The translations under genes were made by a program, and so were the position numbers. The notes under the pieces were generated by a model. The model saw nothing but the letters and a program-made list of their open reading frames with translations, was not told where the DNA came from and ran no database searches. Below are positions 1-10,521 of a stretch of DNA of 64,000 nucleotides, one piece after another (position 1 is the first letter of the stretch; each line of letters opens with the position of its first letter). The DNA comes from Antilocapra americana (Eukaryota > Chordata > Mammalia > Artiodactyla > Antilocapridae): positions 13,548,915-13,612,914 of the forward strand of contig ML661885.1 of the NCBI GenBank assembly GCA_007570785.1. The letters are read 5' to 3'.

Positions 1-2352
1 ATAGTTTTCTATATACAAGTCTTTTGATTCTTTAGGTAGAAATACTCCTAAGTATTTTATTCTTTTTGTTTCGATGGTGAATGGGATTGTTTCCTTAATT
101 TCTCTTTCTGATTTCTCACTGTTAGTGTATAGGAATGCCAGGGATTTCTGTGTGTTGATTTTGTATCCTGAAACTTTGCTATATTCACTGATTAGCTCTA
201 GTAATTTTCTCGTAGAGTCTTTAGGGTTTTCAATATAGAGGATCATGTCATCTGCAAACAGAGAGAGTTTTACTTCTTCTTTTCCAATCTGTATTCCTTT
301 GATTTCTTTATCTGCTCTGATTGCTGTGGCCAAAACTTCCAAAACTATGTTGAATAGTAGTGGTGAGAGTGGGCACCCTTGTCTTGTCCCTGATTTCAGG
401 GGGAATGCTTCCAGTTTTTCACCATTGAGGATAATGTTTGCTGTGGGTTTGTCATATATAGCTTTTATTATGTTGAGGTATGTTCCTTCTATTCCTACTT
501 TTTGGAGGGTTTTTATCATAAATGGATGTTGAATTTTGTCAAAGGCTTTCTCTGCATCTATTGAGATAATCATGTGATTTTTATTTTTCAATTTGTTAAT
601 GTGGTGTATTACATTGATTGATTTACGAATATTGAAGAAACCTTGCATCCCTGGGATAAAGCCTACTTGATCATGATGTATGATCTTTTTGATGTGTTGT
701 TGGATTCTATTTGCTAGAATTTTGTTGAGGATTTTTGCATCTAAGTTCATCAGTGATATTGGCCTGTAGTTTTCTTTTTTTGTGGCATCTTTGTCGGGTT
801 TTGGAATTAGGGTGATGGTGGCCTCATAGAATGAGTTTGGAAGTTTACCTTCCTCTGCAATTTTCTGGAAGAGTTTGAGTAGAATAGGTGTTAGCTCTTC
901 TCTAAATTTTTGGTAGAATTCAGCTGTGAAGCCATCTGGTCCTGGGCTTTTGTTTTTTGGAAGATTTCTGATTACGGTTTCAATTTCCATGCTTGTGATG
1001 GGTCTATTAATATTATCTATCTCTTCCTGGTTTAGTCTTGGAAAGTTGTACTTTTCTAGGAATTTGTCCATTTCATCCAAATTGTCCAGTTTATTTGCAT
1101 ATAGTTGCTGATAATAGTCTCTTATGATCCTTTGTATTTCTGTGTTTTCTGTTGTGATCTCTCCGTTTTCATTTCTAATTCTGTTGATTTGGTTCTTCTC
1201 CCTTTGTTTCTTGATGAGTCTGGCTAATGGTTTGTCAATTTTATTTATCTTCTCAAAGAACCAGCTTTTGGCTTGGTTGATTTTTGCTATGGTCTCTTTT
1301 GTTTCCTTTGCATTTATTTCTGCCCTGATCTTTAAGATTTCTTTCCTTCTACTAGACCTGGGCTTCTGCATCTCTTCCCTTTCTAGTTGCTTTAGGTGTA
1401 AAGTAAGGTTGTTTATTTGATTTTTTTCTTGTTTCCTGAGGTGAGCTTTTATTGCTATGAACTTTCCCCTTAGCACTGCTTTCACAGTGTCCCATAGGTT
1501 TTGGGCTGTTGTGTTTTCATTTTCATTCGTTTCCATGCATAACTGAATTTCAGTTTTGATTTCTTCTGTGATTTGTTGGTTATTCAGCAGTGTGTTGTTG
1601 AGCCTCCATATGTTGGAAGTTTTGAAAGGTTTTCTCCTATAATTGATATCTAATCTCACTGCATTGTGGTCAGAAAAGATGCTTGGGATGATTTCAATAT
1701 TTTTGAATTTATCAAGGTTAGATTTATGGCCCAGGATGTGATCTATCCTGGAGAAGGTCCCGTGTGCACTTGAGAAAAAGGTGAAATTCCTTGTTTTGGG
1801 GTGGAATGACCTATAGATATCAATTAGGTCTAGTTGATCTATTGTATCATTTAAAGTTTGAATTTCCTTGTTACTTTTCTGTCTAGTTGATCTGTCCATT
1901 GGTGTGAGTGGTGTATTAAAGTCTCCCACTATTATTGTGTTGTTGTTGATTTCCCCTTTCATACTTGTTAGCATTTGCCTTACATATTGTGGAGCTCCTA
2001 TGTTAGGTGCATAAATATTTATAATTGTTATTTCTTCTTCCTGGATTGATCCTTTGATCATTATGTAATGTCCATCTTTATCTCTTCTCACTGCCTTTAT
2101 TTTAAAGTCTACTTTATCTGATATGAGTATTGCCACTCCTGCTTTCTTTTGGTCTTTATTCGCATGGAATATCTTTTTCCAGCCTTTAACTTTCAGTCTA
2201 TATGTGTCCCTAGGTGTGAGGTGGGTCTCTTGTAGACAACATATATAGGGATCTTGTTTCTGTATCCAGTCGGCCAATCTTTGTCTTTTGGTTGGGGCAT
2301 TCAGCCCGTTTACATTTAAGGTAATTATTGATAAGTATGGTCCCGTTGCCAT
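1..2352 (-). CDS. L1 ORF2 protein, N-terminal 784 codons (endonuclease and reverse transcriptase), cut by window edge
   Basis: This encodes the L1 ORF2 protein, which nicks target DNA and reverse-transcribes L1 RNA at the nick (target-primed reverse transcription). The ATG is at 2352-2350. Reading the frame codon by codon to position 1 shows no stop, so 784 codons are open; the family is usually near 1,275 codons, so the RT end, the Cys-rich C-terminus and the stop lie outside the window. The AP-type endonuclease has its GDFN motif near residues 143-146 and SDH at 227-229. RT motifs include SPGPDGF (about 928-951), RQGCPLSP (about 360-390) and the catalytic FADD at residues 699-702 (247-258). 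The start lies 51 bp after the ORF1 stop, as in other L1s, where ORF2 is made by rare reinitiation. No frameshift or premature stop is visible. Confidence 0.95.
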   Translation of the reverse strand, partial: MATGPYLSIITLNVNGLNAPTKRQRLADWIQKQDPYICCLQETHLTPRDTYRLKVKGWKKIFHANKDQKKAGVAILISDKVDFKIKAVRRDKDGHYIMIKGSIQEEEITIINIYAPNIGAPQYVRQMLTSMKGEINNNTIIVGDFNTPLTPMDRSTRQKSNKEIQTLNDTIDQLDLIDIYRSFHPKTRNFTFFSSAHGTFSRIDHILGHKSNLDKFKNIEIIPSIFSDHNAVRLDINYRRKPFKTSNIWRLNNTLLNNQQITEEIKTEIQLCMETNENENTTAQNLWDTVKAVLRGKFIAIKAHLRKQEKNQINNLTLHLKQLEREEMQKPRSSRRKEILKIRAEINAKETKETIAKINQAKSWFFEKINKIDKPLARLIKKQREKNQINRIRNENGEITTENTEIQRIIRDYYQQLYANKLDNLDEMDKFLEKYNFPRLNQEEIDNINRPITSMEIETVIRNLPKNKSPGPDGFTAEFYQKFREELTPILLKLFQKIAEEGKLPNSFYEATITLIPKPDKDATKKENYRPISLMNLDAKILNKILANRIQQHIKKIIHHDQVGFIPGMQGFFNIRKSINVIHHINKLKNKNHMIISIDAEKAFDKIQHPFMIKTLQKVGIEGTYLNIIKAIYDKPTANIILNGEKLEAFPLKSGTRQGCPLSPLLFNIVLEVLATAIRADKEIKGIQIGKEEVKLSLFADDMILYIENPKDSTRKLLELISEYSKVSGYKINTQKSLAFLYTNSEKSEREIKETIPFTIETKRIKYLGVFLPKESKDLYIENY

Positions 2353-2403
2353 TTATTTTATTGTTTTGGGTTCCAGATTATCTATCCCATGCATGTTTCC
2401 TAT

Positions 2404-3330
2404 CTAGGCAAGTTCCTTTAGCATTCGTTGGAGGGCTGGTTTGGTGTTACTGAATTCTCTCAGTTTCTGCTTGTCTGAGAAAATTTTGAATTCTCCTTCA
2501 AATTTGAATGAGATCCTTGCTGGGTACAGTAATCGGGGTTGTAGATTGTTTTTTTCCATGACTTTAAGAATGCTCTGCCATTCCCTTCTGGCCTGAAGCG
2601 TTTCTACTGAGAGATCAGCTGTTATCCTTATGGGATTCCCCTTGTGAGTTATTTTTTGCTTCTCCCTTGCTGCTTTTAATATTTGGTCTTTGTATTTGAT
2701 ATTTGTTAATTTGATTAATATGTGTCTTGGGGTGTTCTGTTTGGGGTTCATTCTATTTGGGACTCTCTGTGTTTCTTGGACCTGAGTGGCTATTTGCTTC
2801 CCCAATTTAGGGAAATTTTCAACAATTATCTCTTCAAGGATTTTCTGATGGTCATTCTTTTTGTCTTCTTCTTCTGGGACTCCTATGATTCGAATATTGG
2901 TGCGTTTAATATTGTCCCAGAGGTCTCTAATAGTGTCCTCATTTCTTTTAATTCTTTTTTCATTTTTCCTTTCTGTTTCATTTATTTCTGCCATTCTGTC
3001 TTCTACCTCACTTATCCTGTCTTCTATCTCTGTTATTCTACTGTTGGTTCCCTCCAGGGTGTTTTTGATCTCATTTATTGCATTATTTATTGTATTTTGA
3101 CTCTTTTTAATTTCTTCTAAGTCCTTGTTAAAGCTTACCTGCATCTTCTCAATCCTTGCCTGCAGGTTATTCAACTGCAGCTCCAACTTATTTTCCAGGT
3201 TTTGGATCATATTCACTATCCTTATTCGGAATTCTTTGTCAGGTAGACATCCTATCTCTTCGTCTTTTCTTTGGTCTAGGGGGTATTTATCCTGTTCTTT
3301 TACTTGCTGGGTATTTCTCTGCTTTTTCAT
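2404..3330 (-). CDS. L1 ORF1 protein, intact (308 aa RNA-binding chaperone)
   Basis: This encodes the L1 ORF1 protein, a trimeric RNA-binding nucleic-acid chaperone that coats L1 RNA in cytoplasmic particles with ORF2 protein. Residues 1-35 are charged. Residues about 36-135 form a long heptad coiled coil rich in E, K, I and N. An RRM-like domain starts near 145 (NIRIIGVPEE) and carries RHILIKL at 202-208. The C-terminal domain spans about 233-308 and contains the ARREWQ motif at 247-252. The length is somewhat below the 338 aa of human ORF1p, mostly through a shorter N-terminus. The ATG at 3330 is the first in frame before the coiled coil. The stop is TAG at 2406-2404. The frame is uninterrupted, which is unusual among genomic L1 copies. 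Confidence 0.93.
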   Translation of the reverse strand: MKKQRNTQQVKEQDKYPLDQRKDEEIGCLPDKEFRIRIVNMIQNLENKLELQLNNLQARIEKMQVSFNKDLEEIKKSQNTINNAINEIKNTLEGTNSRITEIEDRISEVEDRMAEINETERKNEKRIKRNEDTIRDLWDNIKRTNIRIIGVPEEEDKKNDHQKILEEIIVENFPKLGKQIATQVQETQRVPNRMNPKQNTPRHILIKLTNIKYKDQILKAAREKQKITHKGNPIRITADLSVETLQARREWQSILKVMEKNNLQPRLLYPARISFKFEGEFKIFSDKQKLREFSNTKPALQRMLKELA

Positions 3331-4549
3331 CTTGTTTATCTTGCTGTGTTGCCCCTTTATTGTGGGGGTTCCTCACTATGGGAGGGGTTAGATGCGTGGT
3401 TTGTAGAAGTTTCCTGGATGGGAAAGCTTGTGTGGTGTTCTGGTGGGTGGATCTGGGTTTCCTCACTGTAACTAACAATGGAGTGTCCAGTAAAGAGATT
3501 TGAGGTGTCGGTGGACTTGGTTTGACCTTGGGCAACCTGTGTATTGAAGCTCCTGGCAGTGTTCCTACGTTGCTGGTGAATTTGCTTGGTATATCTTACT
3601 CTGGAGCTTGTTGGCCCTTGGGGGTTGATTAATTTCAGTTTTGGTATGGAGGAGGTTGATGAGTTCCTATCGATTAATTAACCCTTGGATCCAGGAGTTT
3701 TCTGGAATTCTCAGGGTCTGGGTTTAGTCTCCTGTCTTCCAGTAGCCTCAGGGCTCTTTTATCTCTGCACTGATGGTGGCAGAACCTCTAGTTTAGTGAT
3801 GAGAAGTTTCTTCACAGTGAGGGACACCCTGTCAGGTACACAGAGTTACATGGCATGGACCAGAAGGAGAAGAGAGGAATCCGATGGTGAGGGAGTGAAG
3901 TGGCCAGTGATTGCTCCTCTGTGTGCCCTCCACAGCCTGGATCCCTTGGAGATGTTCACAGAGTTATATCGAAATGTGAAGAGTGTGGAAGGAGACAGAA
4001 TTGACCAGAGAGAGAAAGGAGAGAGTCAGATGGATAGAGACAGATCCAGCCAGTGGTCAGTTATTTCAGTGTTCTTCACAGCTGGTAACTCTCAAGCAGA
4101 GTCCCAGAGTTGGGTAGAGAATATACAGAGGGAGAAGACGTTGAAGGTGTCTTGGTAGGAGAAGAAAAGAGAAAAGAAAAAGAAAAAAGAAAAGAAAAAA
4201 GGAGAGACAAGAATGGGGAGAGAGCAGTCAGGCCACTGATCTCACTCCAAGGTAACGATGAGTACTGGAGCTTGGGTCCTTAAAGGTACAAAGTTGATAC
4301 CCAATACTAATAGGCAAAGATTAAAAATCTAGAGTAAAGACTGGATTCTCAAAAGTACTATTATGAAAAAAAGAAAGAATGAATGATAAAGAAGAAAATA
4401 CAACAACACCACCACCACCACCAACAACAACAAAAATCAGTAAAAAAAAAAAAAAATTTTTTTTTAAAAAAGGGGAATAAAGTGGAGATATAAAAGGTAA
4501 GAAAGGAGAGAGGATGGAGAATGCAATAAGGGAGAAAGAGGAGATTAAA

Positions 4550-4860
4550 AAAAAAGGAGAAATAAAAATAAAGGAAAAGAAAGGCAAAAAAAGAAAATAA
4601 CAAGGTTATAGGGGACTTAAAAATTCTAAAAAAAAATTTCTAAAAAAAAAGGGAAAATAAAAATAAAGGAAATGAAAGAAAGAAAAGAAAAAGAAAATAA
4701 CAAGGTTATAGGGGACTTAAAAATTCTAAAAAAAAAATTTCTAAAAAAAAGGGAAAATAAAAATAAAGGAAAAGAAAGAAAGAAAAAAAAAGAAAATAAC
4801 AAGGTTATAGGGGACTTAAAAATTCTAAAAAAAAAAAAAAGGTATAAAAAAGTTTTAAAA
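4550..4860. repeat. A-rich tandem repeat, about 100-bp period, in the L1 5' UTR
   Basis: The marker CAAGGTTATAGGGGACTT occurs at 4601, 4701 and 4800, so the periods are 100 and 99 bp. Each unit is purine-rich (AAAG/AAAT runs). Length differences are confined to the A runs. In L1 sense this is a T/C-rich tract between the CpG island and ORF1. Confidence 0.85.
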
Positions 4861-5039
4861 ATTTAAAAGATGTTCCTAGTACAGTTATAACTAAGGCTTT
4901 CTCTGGCGCTGATGCGTACTGGGAGGGGTCAGTTTATTTTTCAGACAATTCCTTGGGTCCGGCTTGTACTTCTCATGGTCTATAGACTCCAAACCTGTTG
5001 CCTCTGCTAGCTTAAGCGTCTTCTGTTTGCTGGTCTTTT

Positions 5040-5830
5040 ATGTGTCTCTTCAGCGCTCTGGAGTTTGCCCTGCTCCTGCTGAGTGCGCTTCCCCCGCCCC
5101 TTCTGCTCGGCTCTCTGTCGTCCGCCCGGCGCAGTTGGGGAGCGCGGCTTCTCCCCTCCCCCAGCCCAACCGCTCGGCTTTCCCGACGTGCAGCTAAGCA
5201 CGTCTTCTTAGGTGTGCAGAGCTCCGATCCGTCCAGAATCCCCAGTAGTCTTGGTTAGCACCTAGCTCTGTGCGCAATTTGGCCGAGGAAGCCTTGCCGG
5301 GGCTGGGCTACGCCCGCTGGTCTCGGGCAGGGGTTGGGTCTGTCCGCAGCCGGAAGGCGCCCAGCTCCGCCCAGCCGGCCGCCTCCCTGCCGACTCCGCC
5401 TCGCCCTTTGGTCTCGCTGAGGCTGGGTTATGCCCGCTGCACTCGGGCGGGGGCTGGGCCGGTCCGCAGCCCACAGGCGCCCAGATCTCCTCGGGCCGCC
5501 TCCCTGCCGACTCTGCACGCCCTTTGTTCTGTGCCACCCGGCCGGCTGCCTCTCTGCCGACTCAGCACACCCTTTGTTCTGTGCCACCCGGCCAGCCGCC
5601 TCTCTGCCGACTCCACACCTCTCCTTGTTCTGCGTGGGCCTGGCAGGGGGGCTCTTCCTGGGGAAGGCTACTTCTCAGTCTATCTCCGGTTAGCCCCCTG
5701 GGTCGGGTCGCTCAGGCTGCTCTGTTCCCTGAGCGCGCGGCCAGCCCCTCCCTGAGCAGTCCACTTTGGCTAGTGGGGGGTGGGGCGTCCGCCGCCGCCG
5801 CTTCCCTGTGCCTTCGAGCCAGAAATGTAG
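5040..5830. promoter_or_regulatory. CpG island inside the L1 5' UTR
   Basis: This is the most GC- and CpG-rich stretch of the window. CpG is dense here and scarce in the AT-rich flanks. It belongs to the L1 promoter, not to a host gene: no exon or gene motif adjoins it. CpG-rich L1 promoters are normally methylated and silenced, and retained CpGs suggest a young insertion because methylated CpGs decay quickly. Confidence 0.75.
5301..5640. repeat. GC-rich tandem repeats in the L1 promoter (about 120-bp and 50-bp units)
   Basis: GGCTGGGCTA at 5301 recurs as GGCTGGGTTA at 5421, heading two copies of a roughly 120-bp unit. The tail of the unit (GCC-TCCCTGCCGACTC) recurs at about 5380, 5495, 5544 and 5594, so the last copies are 50-bp partial units. 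The layout resembles promoter monomer arrays of other mammalian L1s, though the unit sequence is its own. Confidence 0.75.
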
Positions 5831-6192
5831 CTTGCAGGGCTTAATTATTAATCTGCTTTTACTCCCAGCTATCTTGCTCTCCAAGATTCACCGCAAATCC
5901 GCCCGAGAGAATGCTCCCTGGTATTCGGAAACCTTTCTCCTCTTTTTTTTTTCCTCTTTATTCCAGACTCCCCTTCCGGGACGGATCCCCGCCCCCAACT
6001 CTGTCTCTCCCTTTACTTTTTTCTCTCTCTTTTTTCTTTTGTCCTACCTTCTCTCGTCGGCAATGGGCCGTCCCTTCAGATGCCCGATGTCCTCTGCCAG
6101 CATTTAGATCCTGTTTTATGGAGTTTGCGCGGTCTTTAAAAGTTCTTTTGGTGTATTTATTGGGGAGAGAGTGGTTTCCCCGTCCTATTCCT

Positions 6193-6202
6193 CCGCCATC
6201 TT
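6193..6202 (-). promoter_or_regulatory. YY1-type motif at L1 transcription start
   Basis: On the minus strand the sequence reads AAGATGGCGG, the YY1 core found at the start of L1 promoters, where YY1 positions transcription initiation at +1. It lies about 10-20 bp inside the L1 5' end. Its presence argues that this copy was inserted at full length rather than 5'-truncated. Confidence 0.8.
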
Positions 6203-6269
6203 AGTTCCCCTCTCGAAACCAGTATTTTAATACAAATCTGCTGGACTCCATAGTCCATTAGACTACTGG

Positions 6270-6380
6270 ATTGGAATGACCTGGAGCACTCATAACAGGA
6301 ATCCTAGACTCTACTGTAGACCTGCGTGAGCATCTCTAGGGATGGGGCCCAGAATCATGCATTTAAACTCGTCTCTGAAG
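6270..6380 (+). repeat. MER5-like DNA transposon relic
   Basis: The segment contains phrases typical of MER5 (nonautonomous hAT-Charlie) elements, such as ATCTCTAGGGATGGGGCCC followed by a CATTTAAAC-like stretch. It is diverged and its ends are not resolved. Confidence 0.5.
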
Positions 6381-6404
6381 TGGGTTCTTATGCTCCCCAT
6401 GAAC

Positions 6405-7020
6405 GTACCTGCCACTCAGGATGTGGTCTGTGTTCCAGTATCAGCATCACCTGGGCGCTTTCTTGGCTGCTGTTTAGTCACTGAGTTGTGTCCAGCTCTC
6501 TGTGAGCACATGGACTGCTGCACACCAGGCACCTCTGTCCTCCACTACCTCCTAGAGTTTGCTCAAATTCATGTCTGTTGAGTCAGTGATGTTATCTAAC
6601 CATCTCAACCTCTGCCACCCTTCTCCTTTTGCCTTCAATATTTCTCAGCATCAGGGTCTTCAATGAGTTGGCTCTTCATATCAGGTGGCCAAAGTATTGG
6701 AGCTTCAGCAATAGATTTTCAATAAATATTCAGGATTGGTTTCCTTATCCTTTAGGATTGACTGGTTTGTTCTCTCTGCAGTCCAAGGGACTCTCAAGAG
6801 TCTTTTACAATACCATAATTCAAAAGCATCAATTCTTTGGCACTCAGCCTTCTTTATGTCCAACTCTCACATCCATACATGACTACTGGAAAAATCATAG
6901 TTTTGAGTATGTGGACATTTGTGTGTATAGTGTAAATTTTCAGCTCCTATCCCAGCCCTGCTGGGGTAGAATATGCATTAGCTCTGACAAGATCCCCAGG
7001 TGATTCATAAGGTTCAGGGG
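6405..7020 (+). repeat. MER5A-like relic split by a BovB fragment
   Basis: The left part ends in CAGCATCACCTGGG (about 6440-6455). The right part resumes near 6940 and contains AAGATCCCCAGGTGATTC (about 6988-7006). These are the two halves of a MER5A-type element; the BovB fragment at 6467-6932 sits between them and is therefore younger. Confidence 0.6.
6467..6932 (-). mobile_element. BovB LINE fragment, 3' end
   Basis: Read on the minus strand, this is the C-terminal part of the BovB reverse-transcriptase ORF followed by the short BovB 3' end, which starts at the left edge (AGTTGTGTCC near 6484). It has stops and frameshifts, so it is a 5'-truncated dead copy. BovB is an RTE-type LINE abundant in ruminants and thought to have entered them by horizontal transfer. 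Confidence 0.85.
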
Positions 7021-7075
7021 GACCTGTTCTACAGAGTCGTTGTAAGGATTAGAGACACTATTAAATGTGGTCGGG

Positions 7076-7200
7076 TGGTAGTTAAGTTGCTAAGACATGT
7101 CTGACTCTCTTGCAGCCTTATGGACTGTAGCCTGCCAGGCTCTTCTGTCCATGGGATTTCCCAGGCAGAATACTGGAGTGGGTTGCCATTTCCTTCTCCA
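7076..7200 (-). mobile_element. Bov-tA/BovA SINE, 3' part only
   Basis: The minus strand matches the shared BovA 3' half: the GGCAACCCACTCCAGTATTC-like stretch through CATGGACAGA and the GTCGGACA-like tail. The tRNA-derived 5' half is missing. Confidence 0.85.
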
Positions 7201-7905
7201 AACTATAAAGCGTCAACCATATTAAAAGTACCCTTCATTACTATTCCCTTTTTGATCAAATGGAAGGTGTTCTGGGAGGACCTACATTATAGGGTTGAGC
7301 AAACATCTGCTTTGCTCTCTCCTTCCTTTGGGATCTATGCCCAGTGCTGTTATGTTCTTTCTCAAATCTTCTACCCATCCTTCCTTTCCCCAAAGCATAT
7401 CATGCTGTTATTCCTCTATCAACACTTTGGTGTGGAGTCAGAAGATATGGATTTCACTCTTGGCTTGGCTAATTACTGTCTGCAACCTTGGAAAAATTTA
7501 AGTTTTGACACTCAGTTTATCAATTAAAAAAAGAGGAAGATGATGAAAATTATACATTTGATAACACTAAAGAGTCAGTTCTATTTGACCCTATTGTTAG
7601 GGTATCATTTGGAGGAGAAAGCAAGAGACATAGGAAAAGAATAAAAGTATTAGAGTCTGTATTTTCTTCTAAATAAACCAGCCAGTCTGGTTACTGGATG
7701 TTTGATTTGGATTGGTATAATTGTTTAGCAAAAAGTTCTGTCTAATGTTATGATTCTAAGGAAAAACATCTCAGTGAGGTTGAATAACTCCCTATGGTAT
7801 GATTTATATATTAATTCTTTAGTTCCAACATTTGGGCCACAGCTAACAACTCTCCACTAAATTCAGTCAGTTACTGGTGTAGTTTGGGATTGTTTTCTCT
7901 TAGAA
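7201..7905. other. No recognised feature
   Basis: AT-rich single-copy-looking sequence. Short ORFs at 7120-7527 run out of the neighbouring SINE and show no coding signature. Confidence 0.6.
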
Positions 7906-8068
7906 GGGGCTTCTCTGATAGCTCAAGTGGTAAAGAATTGAGACACTAGAGATGTGGGTTTGATCCCTGGGTCAGGAAGATTCCCCAGAGGAGGAAATGG
8001 CAACCCATTCCAGTATTCTTGCCTAGGAAATCCCCTGGACAGAGGAGTCTCTCAGTACATGGAGACAT
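7906..8068 (+). mobile_element. Bov-tA SINE, diverged
   Basis: It begins GGGGCTTCTCTGATAGCTCA (tRNA-derived A-box region), has a B-box-like GGGTTTGATCCC near 7956, and continues with the conserved core CAACCCATTCCAGTATTC. The 3' tail has decayed. Confidence 0.85.
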
Positions 8069-8464
8069 GTACATCAGATGCAATTGAACATGTGATGGAT
8101 GGATGGTCTCTTAGGAAGGACAACAGAGGTTCCATTACTCTCAAGGGTGTGATTGGCTGATATTGTTTATTTAAATGGTCTTTTTGGTGCCTTTTACATG
8201 CTACTCTTGGCTTTGGATGGCGTATGTGTAGAGTTGTTTCTAACTGTATTTTGAGGAAGAGCTTGGCCCCATCCATATACATACCCCAGTTAACTTCTCT
8301 GGAGTAATCTTTTTTAGACATCTGTCTCCGGGAGCTTTTAAACTTAACCTTCTCAAGGAGGCCTTCATTGGATACAGGACTGGGTTAGTTCCTCTTCTTT
8401 ACATCCTCTCAGCATCCCTGCTTCCTCTCTCTGAACTGATTCATTGTTTCTTAGGGTCAGTTCT
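8069..8464. other. No recognised feature
   Basis: No repeat family, exon or regulatory motif is recognised. Confidence 0.55.
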
Positions 8465-8472
8465 CTCTAGAC

Positions 8473-8659
8473 CAGCGGTTCTGCAGGGGATATTTAACAA
8501 CATCTGGAGATAGTTTTGCCTGTCACAACTGGGGGGCGTGGCTCCTGGGATATAGGAGATGGAAGCCAGGGATGTAGCCAAACCTCCTACCCTGCCCAGG
8601 ACAGGTCCCCTCCCCCAACAAAGAGTTATTCAACTCCAAACATCATGGCACGGATGTAA
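8473..8659 (+). mobile_element. MER20 nonautonomous hAT transposon with 8-bp target duplication
   Basis: The element starts CAGCGGTTCT and contains GATATTTAACAACATCTGG, TGTCACAACTGGGG and the CAACAAAGAGTTATTC segment characteristic of MER20. It is flanked by a perfect 8-bp duplication CTCTAGAC at 8465-8472 and 8660-8667, as expected for hAT transposition. Confidence 0.85.
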
Positions 8660-8667
8660 CTCTAGAC

Positions 8668-9217
8668 TGATTTGTCATTTCCATGAGGACCCCACCAAGG
8701 CCAAGTCTACTTCGGTCGCCTCTGTCATCCTACCATGTGAACATACCTCTAGGAGGTAAGTATTCAAGGAGTGTTTGTTGAATTACACTTCATTAATTGA
8801 ATGAATGAATGAAAAAGGATACAACTTTTCATTTAGTATGCTAACTGTTAAAACACACAAATCTGCTTTTAAACTGTAAGTAGGAGTATGAGGGAAGGAG
8901 TTACAAGTTCACTGCAGCACTCTGCATTTCAAAGTTGAGTTGACAGAATTAATAATGGAGCACTGAAAAAGCTACGTCATACCTGCATTTCTGGAAATGA
9001 AAACACATATCCTAAGATGAAGCATCACTGAGCCAGGAACCTGGACCACTGTGTTAACTTTTCCATCCTCTGAGTTGCTGATGTAAACTGAATAGTGTGG
9101 CGCTGCCAGACTCCTCTGTGGACCCTTGTGAGAAACGGTTCCATAAGGCAGGCATGTACTGTAGGGGGTGGTGTTGAGAATTTAGTGTTATTATTATATC
9201 CCATAGTGCTGCTTACT
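8668..9217. other. No recognised feature, apart from a possible L2 tail
   Basis: A GTTTGTTGAATTACACTTCATT stretch followed by GAATGAATGAATGA near 8775-8812 resembles an L2 3' tail. The rest is unrecognised. Confidence 0.4.
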
Positions 9218-9433
9218 GGGCTTCCCTGGTGGCTCAGTGGTAAAGAATCTGCCTGCCAATGCAGGAAGCCTGGGTTTGATCTCTGGATGGGGAAGATAAC
9301 TGTGGAAAAGGAAATGGCAATCCACTGCAGTATTCTTGCTGGAAAATCCCATGGACAGAGGATCCTGAAGGGCTACAGTCCATGGGGTTGCAAAAGAGTC
9401 AGACACTACTTAGCAACTAAACAGCAACAACAA
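9218..9433 (+). mobile_element. BovA SINE, full length
   Basis: It starts GGGCTTCCCTGGTGGCTCAG (tRNA-derived A box), has TGGGTTTGATCTC as B box, the CACTGCAGTATTCTTG core and the GTCAGACACTACTTAGCAAC tail, ending in an AAC-rich run. RNA polymerase III would have transcribed the source gene. Confidence 0.92.
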
Positions 9434-10508
9434 AAGTTTTTCTTATTAAGGGATCATGAGAGAAACTGCCCTCTTGTTTCTGCTGCTTTTAACTTAAACA
9501 TACTATGAATTATAAAATTGTGTTTCATTTGTGGCATTGGCTACTACGAAGCTTAGATATAAATTTGTGGCTCATTTTCTCCAAGTGTATGGGATATTAT
9601 GGTATGCTAATCTCATTTCTAGTTATCTTATTTTTTTAAATTTTATTTCCTCTTTACCTTTCTTTTCTTTAAAGTCTTTATTCCTCCCCCATCCCTTCTC
9701 CCTTCTTTCATTTTTTTCTGTCATGCTAAACGTGTCTTGAAAAAATGTTTTTCTCCAAAAGGAACATTTTAAGATGTAATTTATTCCATATTTGTGTGCT
9801 TATTTTTTTTTTTTTTACACTTGTAGCTATTTGACAAAGAAATTTATAGTATGCCTTGGACACACAAAACTTACCAAGATGGTCATCACGAATAAAGACA
9901 AACAGTATTTCTGTTAGGTTAAGAACATGATACATTTCGTGGCACTCTTCACTCACTGTTTCTGGACCCAAGTCCCAGAGAGTGATTCAAGGGGATGCCT
10001 TGGGGATGTCTAAGAGACAGAGCGAGAGGAGCACTAGGCCTGCGGTAATCATGTTGTCTCACAAGTAATGCAGCCAGTCTCCTTTCAATTTAGTGCATAT
10101 CACGGCTTGGCACACATTTTACCTCATTTCTAAGCTTTTGAGGTTAGCTTTTGGGTTCAGCTGCTTTGGCTATCCTGTACTTATGATCTATGTGAGTGGG
10201 CCTTTTGCTAGTGGGGCCTGTCTAGCTTCCTCAGTCTTGGTTATAAAAGTAATTACTATTAAAAAATAACTTAAAAAAAAAACTCATGCCATTCTCTGTA
10301 AAATTTGGGTATGGGGGTGAGGTCTGGGACTGACTAAGACAAACACTTCTAGTCTAACCACTGAGAGGCAGTGACTCTGTCTTTAATCCTATGCAAGTGT
10401 AAGGACCTATATGTTTTTTAATGGAACTGGGACATCGTATATATTCTTTTGCAACTGTTAGTGTTCTCTCATTTGTGGTGCTGGTGATCTTTTCATGTCT
10501 TTGAACAC
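9434..10508. other. No recognised feature; T/C-rich tract at about 9625-9820
   Basis: A T-rich and pyrimidine-rich stretch occupies roughly 9625-9820. The remainder has no recognisable family or exon. Confidence 0.5.
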
Positions 10509-10521
10509 TGTTCTGCATTTT

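Larger units (their letters stand above)
3331..6213 (-). promoter_or_regulatory. L1 5' untranslated region with internal promoter
   Basis: This is the stretch between ORF1 and the 5' end of the L1, about 2.9 kb, and would carry the internal RNA polymerase II promoter. In L1 sense order it holds a YY1 motif at the very start, a CpG-rich block (about 5830-5040), a low-complexity block that is A/purine-rich on the plus strand (about 4870-4150), and ordinary sequence leading to ORF1. The 5' boundary near 6213 is set by the sequence change after the GGGGAAC motif. The length fits the long 5' UTR of bovine L1s, which total about 8.4 kb. Many plus-strand ORFs here are chance frames in GC-rich repeats. 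Confidence 0.85.

Noticed and set aside
2722..3503. Several plus-strand ORFs of 79-132 codons
   Set aside because: They lie antisense to L1 ORF1 and its leader; they are shadows.
5040..6204. Many overlapping ORFs in the CpG-rich block, suggestive of a host gene's first exon
   Set aside because: The block is the L1 promoter with tandem repeats; low stop density comes from GC content.
9224..9290. tRNA-like A and B boxes in many places
   Set aside because: They belong to tRNA-derived SINE heads; no functional tRNA gene with a closed acceptor stem is seen.
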